Source: Haemonchus contortus
Lineage: Eukaryota; Nematoda; Chromadorea; Rhabditida; Trichostrongylidae
Direction: 5' to 3'
DNA: 64,000 nt
NCBI GenBank assembly: GCA_000469685.2
Contig: LS997563.1
Span: 26,834,897 to 26,898,896, forward strand
A program made the position numbers and the translations under genes. Under the pieces are notes generated by a model that made no database searches, was not told the DNA's origin, and saw only the letters and a program-made list of their open reading frames with translations. Positions 38,668 through 50,600 of the stretch are shown here, piece by piece (the first letter of the stretch is position 1; each line of letters starts with the position of its first letter).

Positions 38668-41600
38668 TTATACATTATCAATGGCAGCATTACGGCTTGC
38701 TTGTAGTCGAATCAACGTGTCCAGTGGATTGAAGGGCTGTTTAGGCATCGACTGGCCTATTGTTTCCTTGATTGATAACCTGCAACATAATCATTTTCCG
38801 TTGTAGAAATGCATGATTCGGAGGATCGCCAGTGGCAGCGTTGCCGCTGGAGCTAAGGCAGTCAAGAGCAATGGGGGAGCCTTATTCTCGGCTACAATCA
38901 AACATGAACGGTTGATGAATTTACAAAAAAAAAATAAAGGGCATTAATCATTTCCTGTGTAGAATGCATTCAGCTTCCATGATAGTCAACGTAAACGTAG
39001 CGCATGAAGGCTCATTCATAATAAACACTACTTACAGGGATCAGATGCTACAGAGTAGTGCTCTTACCATTTTGGATGAGTATGGTGAAGAAATAGAGTA
39101 GTGTTATTAAAATGAGCACAGCGGCTCGAGGGCAATAAAAACACAATTCACGACAATTCTGAGGTACACATCTAGCTTAGGTGAAATAATGAAAGTAATA
39201 GTTCAAATATGGAAAAGAGAGCGCGCAAATCGGAGGATCCTAAGAAATATGAAGCTCCATAAAAGTTGTAAGAGAGAGGGTTGTACGATATTATGTGAAT
39301 GTAACCGTCCGAGAGCCTCCCACATAACCACACACATGCTATGAGTCGGCGTCCTAACGATTCATTGTGAATGGTGCAGCCTTAACAAGGCCAACATAAC
39401 ACGGCCTTGGAGTCGTTGGTAATGCTTTAGAGCTCTCATAACACCCTGCCGAGTTCCTTTTCCGACGCAACATAGTCCCACGTGCTATCCTTCGAGCCAC
39501 AAGTCCACCCTAGGAAGCAATCTCGAAACCTATTCAAAAGGTCTCCTGAGTCTGCGAAGAGCTCTGATAATTAGTGGCGAGATTTACGATGCTAACTATG
39601 CCTGGGTTCATAACCGTTTCTTTGTCGGTACTATTTTGTCCAAATGGCATCTTCACATTGAGCACGAGGGTGCTGCTTTCATTTCGTTTCCTCTTCATTT
39701 AAAAAAAAGCTCATAAATAGGAAATAAAGGTACCTACCTATTCAGACATTCCTCACCAGATGGTCCCTCCAGCCATGGCCAATGTTCACAAACGATGTCT
39801 GTTGGGTCCTCAAAGGAACCACACCGTCCAAGTACTTTGACCCCTAAAACAAATCGCGGTAATCTCGTTGTATATATCAAGGAGAATTTGGCAAATATAT
39901 TCGAAGCTCTGTGCTTCACCGACCTTCTCTAGCAACCTTGACCATATATGGAACGATGTTTTGATTCCAAAGACGAACGAACCACGCCCGAGATTCTTCA
40001 ACACCTAAGGGACACTGAAGGAAGATTCGTGGTCCAATCGTTACATCCAAAGAATTCGCTTTTTCAATGAAGGTGTTCACAGCCTTAAAATTTGACAATC
40101 AAAAGAAGCATTCTGAAAATTTTCTCAACCATCAATTCCGGGATTAGATATCGAAAAGTTCATATTAATCAATTTTCTGCAGCGGAACGTTCACGTACAG
40201 GGAAGCAGAGAGTAATTGTGTTTCGAATGCACACAAGAAGTTCCTACGAAGGATCGAATTTGGCTGTGAGTTTCGGAACAACATTCTTTGGAGGTAGGAA
40301 AAATTTAGGTAAATACTCAATCCTTCGAGCAGCGAATTAAAATTATCTACAGTAATCCTTTTGCTGCACTAAGTCAATGTGAAACTATTGCTGCACAAAG
40401 GTCACTTTCGCTCCCAGAGGGATTACTCTTAATTTTATAATATTAGAATTTATCATTGTAAATTATAATGTATAATGGGAGATTTTGAGAATATACATAC
40501 CATGATCAAATGATGATAAACAAGGATAAAGTTTCTGGCGTAAATCAATCCCGTGTGAGGGATGCGCCCCCGCACTCGACTTCCACACAAAATCGTAGTG
40601 GCGTGATGGGTGCGTTTGTATGTGGCCCCTACAATGACTTGCGCTGGCCAGCCAATGTACAAGTCAGTGATTTCATCCTCGCAGACGAGTCTGGTACCAA
40701 TTCACCGACCACGGAGGGATGGAAGGCTTGGTTGGCCTAGGCGGGCATCGATCCGAGATTCGAACCCTGACTAAGCGTGTGATATAGTGCGCCACTTGCC
40801 ACTACACCACCTCCGCCCCTTACCATGAAAAATACTACGACATAAACAAAACGCATTAATACAATGTATGTAACATATATTAGTGTGATACGTATGTATG
40901 TAATATATATTAGGGGGGGGGGCTATTGCTTTAAGATGTCTTGGTCTCAGAAAGATAACCGTGGGCACAACATAGAGCCCACGGCGAAAATAAGCCCAAA
41001 TGCATCGAGTTTGTGCACGAAAATGAAAGGGAGCAGTACCTGTAGGACAACAGGAAGGAACTGAATCACTCGCACCAACTCCGGCTGTGTCTGGCGTGAT
41101 AAGCGGAACTCGGCCTCGATGATGCGACGACGCAGGAATCTAAGCGAATTGAGTTTTAAGCTCCTTTTCTTCACGATTAGGTCAACCATTTTGAGTATCA
41201 TTGTAGCTGAGCACAAGCGCGTACCAACCACTCGTAATTTTAACAGCATCCCCTTTTATTCCCGACTCCTATAACAATCCAACTCATGGTTCAACCGAAG
41301 TTATTTTGATAGGTGCGAACGTTCCGAAATTCGACTAGTGGTCTCAATCTCTACAAATTCTATAAAAGCTACTGTTGAGTAGCTCGATACGAGTAGTATC
41401 TTTGAAAGTCTGAGAAGATAGCTTCATAACTGCCTTCCTTTGTTCAAAGTATAATAGAGAGTCACAGACTTTAGTGAAAAGAAGACGAGAGTTCTAATTG
41501 GTTATGTTATGGTGGATTACAATAAAAAGTCATTCTTCGTGAGAGCAGTTTTTCAAATACAAGCGAAATATGCATACTGCCGTGAGAATTTGTCGGATTT

Positions 41601-44600
41601 CTCTGATAACAAATAAAATTTTCAAGATTATGAGACCGGGGTCTCATAGAATCAATATGGAATTTCAAAATCAAGTTCACCTTGCCATAAATCCTTTCAC
41701 GCCATCCATTCGATTTGTTAGTAGGAACATCTTGAAATTGTGATGCACTTGCATTTCTGGTAATTGGCAGGCTCGATTCACAGTACAGATGACGAATGGG
41801 CCTTCTGGAACGGAAAAATAAGCATTTCGTAAGCAACTTAGTTCTCTGCTGATTACAATATTGTACATCTTTCTTGAATCTCAAGAACTCGCACTAACAA
41901 TGCCACTAACAATCCATAGCGAGCATATGTATAATATAATATTAAGCGGCGATACTTTTTGTTGAGAGCATTATAAATTACATACATTGAAATGACGACA
42001 TGCCATCCATCGATGGAATAAGAAAAGCCGCCAAGAAAGTAATGCGATATGCACGAAACTCTGGCGTTGAATGACTAAAGTTAGTTACCAAAAAGAAACT
42101 GCTCGGTATCAGATTTCAAAGCAAGTCATCTCGTTATGCGCTCTTTCTGAGACAGACCAGTGGCGAAAGGAAGGTTCTATTCGACAATCTATCATCCCCA
42201 AAAACCATCAGTCGATCATCCGCAACATGATCGGCTTACTACCCTAGTTGGGCAATGTTTCTATTTATCAGTGTAGAAGGTACTTATGAGAGGAACGGCG
42301 GATTCAGTAGAATCCAGAGAGAGCAGTGAAGAAGCTTAACGCATGTAACCATCTTAATGGTTGAGATGATTGACAAAAGTAAATGAAGTGATTGGGCGGA
42401 GGTGGTGTAGTGGCAAGTGGCACACTATATCACACGCACGGTTAGGGGTTCGAATCTCGGATCGATACCCCCCTAGCCAACCAAGCCTTCAGCCCTTCGG
42501 GGTCAGGTAATTGGCACCAGACTCGCCAGTCAGGATGAAAGTACTGACTTGCAAATCGGCTGGCCACCGCAGGTAGAGGCCACATACGCATTCATTACGC
42601 CACTACGATTCTGAACGGAAGTCGAGTGCGGGGGTACATCCTTCAGACGGGATTGATTAACGCCAAAAACTTTATCCTTTATCCCTTAAATGAAGTGATT
42701 ACGTCTAGATGTTGAATAAAGTCAAGTAGCCATCCATCGGACGGAAATGAAAGGGATGATGGCAACATCAATGGCGAATTACGTAAAATCCTACGGAATG
42801 AAGTGATGGTTGCGAAAGAATGTAAGTAGCTGAGGTGTATTTTGAACGATGAGTAGTGCAGGTAAGCTCATATGTATGTAGGCGTGGTCGGAGGACATAG
42901 AAAAGGATGTGGTCTGCGATCAAAATTCCCAGACACGTTGAGGAAGATGGAAATGAAGCACCCTACTTCGGAATGAAAGATCCTGAAGGAGGTTTCTATA
43001 AGCTAGTTTGGGATAAGAAGGATTCCATAAAAGACGTTATTAAAGCGATTCTCCACATAACTTAGTTCATCATGGAACTGGATGACACTAGAGGTGTTTG
43101 GAGACAGGGTCTGGAATTCTGGTTGAGTAATGTAAAACTGAGCAAACACTTTGTGACTTCACACGAAATTTCAGAAATATAAGCGATGCACTCGCTTACT
43201 GAGCTAGTCGATAAACGCACCCACTCGGAAAATGGGAATGCGTTGACAATCATCGGGATAAGGGCGGGGAATGGAGGAGCGCTCGCTTGCAAGAGGAAAC
43301 GTTCTCAAGACGCTTGCTGATGGGAACTTTTCGAGACGCGCTAAGACCAAGACCCTAGTCTTTCGAAGAACAAGCTGGACCACACTCTGAGTGACGACAG
43401 GAAACGACTTAGACGAGAAACTTGGTTTTACTTTGTCATAGTAGAATTGGCTGAAAGCGAGAAATATCGATAGAACAAGAAGCTGGAGGTAGTCGTAGTA
43501 GTTCGCGAAAGATGTAGCTAGTCTTATTGAATATATATCTGTAATATTAGGCTGTGCGGAAGTCTTGAGACACAAATTTACATGAATACATGTACATGTT
43601 CCCAATTATCGTCCTCTGTCGACAAAAATTCGCCCAGTCGTGCTGTCAGCACATTCCAGATTACATTATTCGAATCGATCTCTGAACACCTACCTCCCTT
43701 GTAAACTATGTTGCGATCACCGAGATATAGCTCTGAGCATTCGCCTGCTATAATAACGCGAAGCGGCTGCAGTGCTAGTTTCGCTGTCTCCGTCATTAAT
43801 ACTATTTAGAAAAGAACCTCATGAGCCATGAGCAGTAACTCGCTAGCTTGCGCTGTAGAGATACGACGATCAACGAAGAGTTGCTCTCGGTAATGGCTGA
43901 ATTTCAAGCGAAGTGAAAGGAGGTCGGATGCTACGAGTAGGGGATTGAATGAGCGCTTTGGGTGTGATCACAGCGTCGTCCCATATCTTCACGAGCACAC
44001 TTACGGGAAAGTTCTTGCTCGATGTTTCCGAACTGACCGGCGATCTCCTTCACACGCGTGCCTTGATCAGGCGATCATCATTCTTTACGCCCATGACAAA
44101 GGGACCCTGGCTGTTGCCTAAAAGGTCTGCTCTGCGAACTAACCACAACAGCACCCAAAAGTAGTTTTTCTGTGCTTCTCCGAAGACTCGAAAAGAGTGC
44201 TATAGCACAAGTTGCTCCGCTAGGGACAGGCACCCACCGCTAACATTAACGAAACACGCTAATGTCATTGAAGAAAAGCGGAGAGCAAGGTTTTTTACCT
44301 TTTTTTCCCCTCACCCTACCTATTCCCCTGACCCCTGACCGAGCAGTTACTGGCCAAGAAAAAAGCCGCCAGTTTTGGCGAACCCGAAAATGGTGGATAA
44401 CTTGTTTGACTACGAGTCTTTCTGGGAAAAGATTTCAGCCGAGTTGCCTCGCCTATCTGAAGAGCTCTTGGCAAAGAACTGAAAGAACTGGTATTTGGAG
44501 CGGCACAAAACTACAAACATACAGTCCTAAATTGTTAATGGCTGGGCCAAGTTTAAAGATACGGATTTGCGAAAGCTTCAAAGGTCGAAAGCGATGTTCA

Positions 44601-47600
44601 CATAAAACCTTTCCTTCAAGAGCCATCCGGGCGTCTCTTATTCTGTCGGACAAAATTGACCAGATTGTTGCCTATTCATGCATGAATTTCTTTCGCTTCA
44701 ATCAAATAATACAATAATTACTACTTGTGAAAAGAAGAGCAATAAAAAAACAAACCGTCATGACTAAGATCCACGGATGAGAAGACTGATGACACGAACG
44801 CGATACGATGGCGAGGAATGTTGTCGATAAGAACCACCGAAGGATCAGTTGATCTCAGAAGACTTTCTAGCTGTTTCTCCACCTGAAACGGTCACAGGCG
44901 TTTGTTTCAAAAACAATTCTCGATGACTTGTTCTGCATGTAAAAGAATCAATGGAAGCAGGCCACCTCAGTGGGTTCATGCAAACTGACTCGGGGTTCCT
45001 TTGACAGGGATGCTTCTGTCGCAAAAAAACAGTACAAGATTAGTGCTCGTAAAATAGCTACTGAATAGAAAAAAAAATGATGTAGGATAAGTCTTACAAG
45101 GGTGCATGGCTAAGGGCACAAGTACTGGATTCGGACAGGGTTCTGACAAGCCAGGTGCTTATGCTAAGCGGGTTTGAGCCTCCTTCGATACCAAACCATC
45201 CGCGCACAACTTATTAACCTTGTGGAACAATCGCATCGCATACTGTGGCGAGAACAGCAAATAAGAAAACAACAAGCAAGAACTGTAGGAAAAGTTAACC
45301 ATTGAAGAAGCCTGACTCCCGACCAATCAAGATGATTGTGGCAGCTTTTAGCTGTCTCCACCTCTAATCTTTCAATATTCCTGAGTATGTGTACCCTGAT
45401 TACAGCTTATTTTGAAAACGTAATCCGTGAATTACAGCAGATCAAAACTCAAAGCAAGACATAAGGTCACTCCGGCGAAGCGCATTTTGGGTGGTGGGCG
45501 AGGCTCTAACGGAAACTTCGGGGGTTGAGCACACTTGCTATTAATCCCCCTTCTTATGACCATTTTCACAAACTTACATAATGCAATCACTCCGAAGCTT
45601 AAGAGCCAAAAACCACAAATCATTAGAGTAACATTTTCCGAACACAGCAGAGAAGTGTGGCGGTGCTAAACAAATTCTTACTTTGATAATCTCCTTGTCA
45701 CTGGTATCTTCGGGTATCCGCACATCGACAACTCCATTGCGATCGAGACCGACTCTGATGGAGAGATAAGAAGCGAGTTGGCGAGCGAGGTTACTCTAAA
45801 CAAGCGTTGTATAAAATTCAAGTTTTTATCTGAGCAGAACCGCTTGTTTTTATTGGGCATTACCGAAGAGGTCTCTCTCGAGGAAAGGAAAAGAACAGGG
45901 TAGGGTTGGGGTAACCGCAACATACATGGTAAATAATTATGTTGACAGAAGGTTACCCACTTTGCCTATGCCGGTGGCTCCAGAAAGCACCAAACGTCTA
46001 TGTGACAGCAAGAATTTGAGCAGTTGTTCGAGCATTGTTCGAGGAAATAGGCATTCAAGTACAAGAGAGTCCACAGCGTGTTGAGCAGCACCTGCAATTC
46101 TTCGAATTTCAATGCCATACCATGATCAACAATGTCGCACTGATGATAAATTGGCTACTAAAAAGATGCAGAATACAAGCGACAGCAACGGCTTCAATCA
46201 AGAAGATCAATTTGATATATTTGTGAAGTGTACTCACCCCTAAGGAACATCCTTACGGTGGTCGTCGGGGCTAAAACGTCTCCAGGCACTTGATCCGGTG
46301 GGCTACCACCCTTCTCGCGAACCACCTCCCCCATCTGATAACCGATAACACTTTCGGAGCAATGCAGTCCAAGATGATGATCTGGATCTATTCGGGCGAT
46401 ATAGGCCTAAAAGGTAACTCCATACGTGATGCAACGATGCAATTGTTGAAATGATGTGACCGCCTACCTCAAAAAGCGAGAATATTTGTTGGTCGAGTTC
46501 CTCCCAGGGAACTTCTTTTCCAGGAATTGCCAGGAAGCCGATGATAATTTCATTGTCAGGACAAATAGCGTTACTGATCATGCCTCGCAAATCGACATTC
46601 ACCGTCACCTTCACCGAATTGCAGCCTGATGATCCTGTAACCAATTTATACGTAATTCCTTAAAAAATGAAAAAAGGAATTATTGAAGACCGCTAAGTAC
46701 GGTATCTTTGGAGAACAATTAGAGAGCGTGTCACAGCATTAATAAACCTATCCAGTAACCATTTAAAGCGCCTAAGGGGCACGGTTACCTATCTAAAGCC
46801 AGGAATCTCGAGCAAAATAAAAAGCCGAAATGTGTTAGATCTCGTCTGAAAGTTATGAAGAGAAAAGTAGGGCGCTGGAGCGACATGTAATCAGAAAACA
46901 CTCAGATTTACGAGCTGCAAACAGAGATCGACGGACCATCCAGTCACTGTAACTCACTTTTGCTTGAATAGCTACCACTGGAGCTGCTTGGTGGTGCTTC
47001 GTAGACGGGATCGTCGTCACCAAGCATCGGGATAGAGGCTTGAGACGATGCTCTTGAACCGCGGCCCGCCAGTAAGCGCGACATATCACTCTTCAGTTGC
47101 TTATTCTCATGCTGAAATAAGTTATTTATTCCGATTATTTTTCAGAAGGGTAGATTAATCGTTGATGAAAGAAAAAATGGAAGACCACAAACCATCAGGA
47201 ACCTGGAAGAAGAGAATCAAGAGGATAAAGTGATATTAATGAGTACAATCGCATCGCAGAAGGAAGAGGATGAGAAGAGAAAGGAAGAAAAATCAAGAAA
47301 TTTCGAAGAATATCAGCACAGACCACGGAGAGCAAGAAATTGATACTGAAAGAAAAAATGCACAGAGAGTAAAAATATAGGGAGAGAGAAGAAGGATTCA
47401 TCTCAAAAGCAAGGAAGGAGTAGTGCCAGACGCCGATATCGTCGGAACGGACGACGAAAAGTGACAGTAGGATATTGAGGAGAAGATTATGTAAAATCAG
47501 ACCTTCAGTCGATTCACGGTCTCTCTCAGGATATCCACTTCTCGGGCCTTATCCAAGGCATCCAATCGGATGTCCGTGAGCGCCACATCACGATCCTCCA

Positions 47601-50600
47601 ACTTCTTCTTCAGCTCGTCCACTTCGACTTCTTCTAACCTACATATGAGAATGTTTAACAGTCTGAAACGCATGTAAACCTATTGACTCTAGAATAGAAT
47701 TTCTTCCAGAAGTGTGCTGTGATAATCTGCTCTGGAAGACAAAGAAAAGTGAAGCTCAAATGTGTCTTCACTCAGAGCTCAGAAGTGTTGGTAGCCGAGA
47801 GCCATACCTCGATGACGATCCACTTATGGTATCAAGCGCATGATTCGGTGAACTTTCCGTATCGGACATTACACCGTTTTTGCTCTTCTTCTTTGAAAAC
47901 GCCTTGGTCAACGACGAACGAATCTGGAAAGCCAAATCTGCAGAAAAGCTAACGATTGAGATCACAATGTGAAATTCTAAGCAATCAGCACGTTACAATC
48001 ACGAATGACTAACTACACCACGAATTATTTTACCTGCACATCGACACCATTGGTCTAAAAAAGAAACTTCATTAGTCGAGAAAAGAGTAAAGAAAACTGT
48101 CATTTTCAAAAGATGAGGCAAACGTCGAGCAAAAAGCATTGAGCAGACATTAGCGATTGATAAAACACATTAACTGCCCCCAAGCAACGAGAATGGAACT
48201 TCAGCGAGACACCTTTTCAACCATTGAGCAGAGCAGAGGTCAGCAGTTTTTTTCATTTTTGAATCATTTTTGAAAATGAGCAGTACTCAAAACTCACCCA
48301 GCTCTTTTTTGATTTGCCAAAACTGTTCAAGCTACTTTTGTCGGTGCGGCTTGACTTACTCGACGATGACATCGAGGATCTGTGACTGGCAAGCGAGGCA
48401 ACAGATTCCATCGATGGCTGACGAAGAAGCTCACCGGCTCCTTCCTGCAAAACAGAAGTCTTCAAAAGAGAAATGATTCGTCTCGTGACCTGGGTTATGT
48501 TGATTCAGTTCAACTAATTCGTCACTAATTCTGGCACAGGGTTGTACCGCAGATTGCTGTTTCCAAAAATCACTGAGGGAGCATGATGAAGCTTCTCAGG
48601 AAAAATGAGGGTAATTACACTTAGCGTCTTTCGTGCTTCGAGGGAAAGCATTAGATTGACGCAGAGATCGTTTCCAACAGAAGAGAGCGAACTCACAATG
48701 CTTTTCTTTGCGTCACTCCCTTGAGCTAATCGGCCACTCACCAGCCGTAGTTGTTCGATATCCTGCCGGAGTTTGTTCAGGTCGTCAGGCTGGAATGTAG
48801 GAGGTACTGAGATGTTACCGTATAGTCGATTTAAGCTCAGAATCAAGTCGTTTTGAATGTCCACGTGGTTTATAATAGTGACTTACAGCGGCCTGCCGAT
48901 GTTCAAGTCAGAATTCTTGTCCTCCCTGAGCATGATGATCCAGTCTAGACTTGATTGCCCGTGGAGCTATTCAACCTTAACTAGACCCCCTATCGATACC
49001 CGTATGGTGAAGTGCCATATGGGGACTAACCGACCTTCGCTCGGGGCCTTCTATTTGGAACACCGCTTTTCGCATGATGTCAAATAAAAAACGGTGGTTT
49101 TACTCAAGTAAGAGATATGAGTAAGAGTCTTAAAGACCATTCCAGCGGTAGCTTCATCATATCTGGCATATCTCTATGGAAATCAGAGCCCGTTGAACTT
49201 AAGGTAAGAGAAACTGTTAAGTAAAAAAATGGAGGTAGTTGCAATTGGATTGGAAAAAATTAGCGAAAATTTTGTAACATCCTACAAGACGATCAGAGTG
49301 GTAGCTTGCAGTTGTGCTGACCACGGTATTCGCAAACATTACTTCAGTCCTACTGAGCTTAAGTAATTAAATTAGTCGTAGTAGGAAGGAGGTCCGGATG
49401 GAGCTGGATTGTTATGAGAATGCCCATTACTATGTAGTAAAGCAGCATATGGAGATACGTCAGTAGAGATTTCTTAGAGATAAGGGTGACCCTTTGGGAG
49501 AAAGCGTGCCGGACCGTGGCTATTTATCCGCTTCGAGGGTTTTGCGGAGACAACTCGAATTGCAACATTGGTGGGAAATTTTAGGTAGTGTATGAGAGCA
49601 CCGCAATTTTCTGTTTCATCCCTGAGGGATGCTAACAAAAATAAAACGGTCGAAACGATTTTTCTTAAACGGCGAAGAACAAAAGAATTTGAGTCACCCA
49701 AGATTGCACATCATAAAAATCAAAGCAAGCAGAATGAAACAAGAAATTTTCACATTTTCAGTTTTTTCGAGGAGGGAGGACGAACCTTGAAACTTATAAG
49801 CAAGCACAAACAATGGGTGGTGACAGACGCAATTTTAGTGAATTTTTTGAAGTTCTTGGCCCCAGCAACTGCTTAGTCCATAGTTCTTCCATAAAATGTC
49901 ATCGAAGTAGTTCCTCGGTTCCAAAACTCATTGACAATAAAATTACCAGGCTTGTCTGCCAGTATCAACCCGTCCCTGGAGAGCGAAAGACCTCGTAAAC
50001 TGATTTGCATGCGAATAATTTAGTCGGCATTATTGTAGGACAAATGACTGACGGGTATGCTCAGACGTCGATCATCAATACGCTCTATGGATGGCTGCTT
50101 TACATAGGCATTTCATTATATTTTAGTATTTCATCCCCACCCAGTGAAAAGCCCCATTCTGGATAGGAAATTCAAAACGTGACCGAATTAAGTGCCCTAA
50201 TCAGTTTTGCACAATCATAGGAAATAGAAAAGTTCGGGCAGTTAGAGAAGTGAGGCCATTTGTACTAATTCTGAAGAGAAGGAGTAGATTCACGAGTATA
50301 GAATCAGGTTGAGCGAAATAGAAACTCTGGGACCTCCCCAAATCCAGACGAAGTACAATAGGAAACTTAAGTGATGCCAAACTATTTATTAAAAAATGGA
50401 CGTGAAACTATCAGACTAATGGTAAGAACCATACTGGGAAGGGCCAGTAAATATGTATCAAGGTATACCCAAGCCTTTCTGTGGTCAGAAAAAGGAAAGT
50501 TGACGACATTCTCACCTTTAACAGTGATTTATCGATTTGCTTGCTCAACTGTGACAATTTGCTCTGGAACATCTCCATGACATGGGAATAGTCCTCTTGT

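Noticed and set aside
42394..42470. tRNA gene suggested by A- and B-box sequences
   Set aside because: The boxes belong to the head of a SINE with conserved body, tail and target duplications; no acceptor stem or anticodon arm folds as in a true tRNA. The same holds for the copies at 29.3, 40.5 and 11.1 kb.
43204..43796. Minus-strand ORFs of 72-133 codons inside unc-53 as extra exons
   Set aside because: The flanking exons 44756 and 41804 join in phase within a codon matching the conserved EGPF motif, leaving no room for an insertion.
44262..44717. 151-codon plus-strand ORF
   Set aside because: It lies opposite the unc-53 intron, has no recognisable motif, and its composition is that of random reading of intronic sequence.
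45091..45185. Another tRNA-like head near unc-53 exon 45795-45682
   Set aside because: The weak A-box-like GGCTAAGGG and diverged B-box-like GGGTTTGAGCC do not support a tRNA or a defined SINE.
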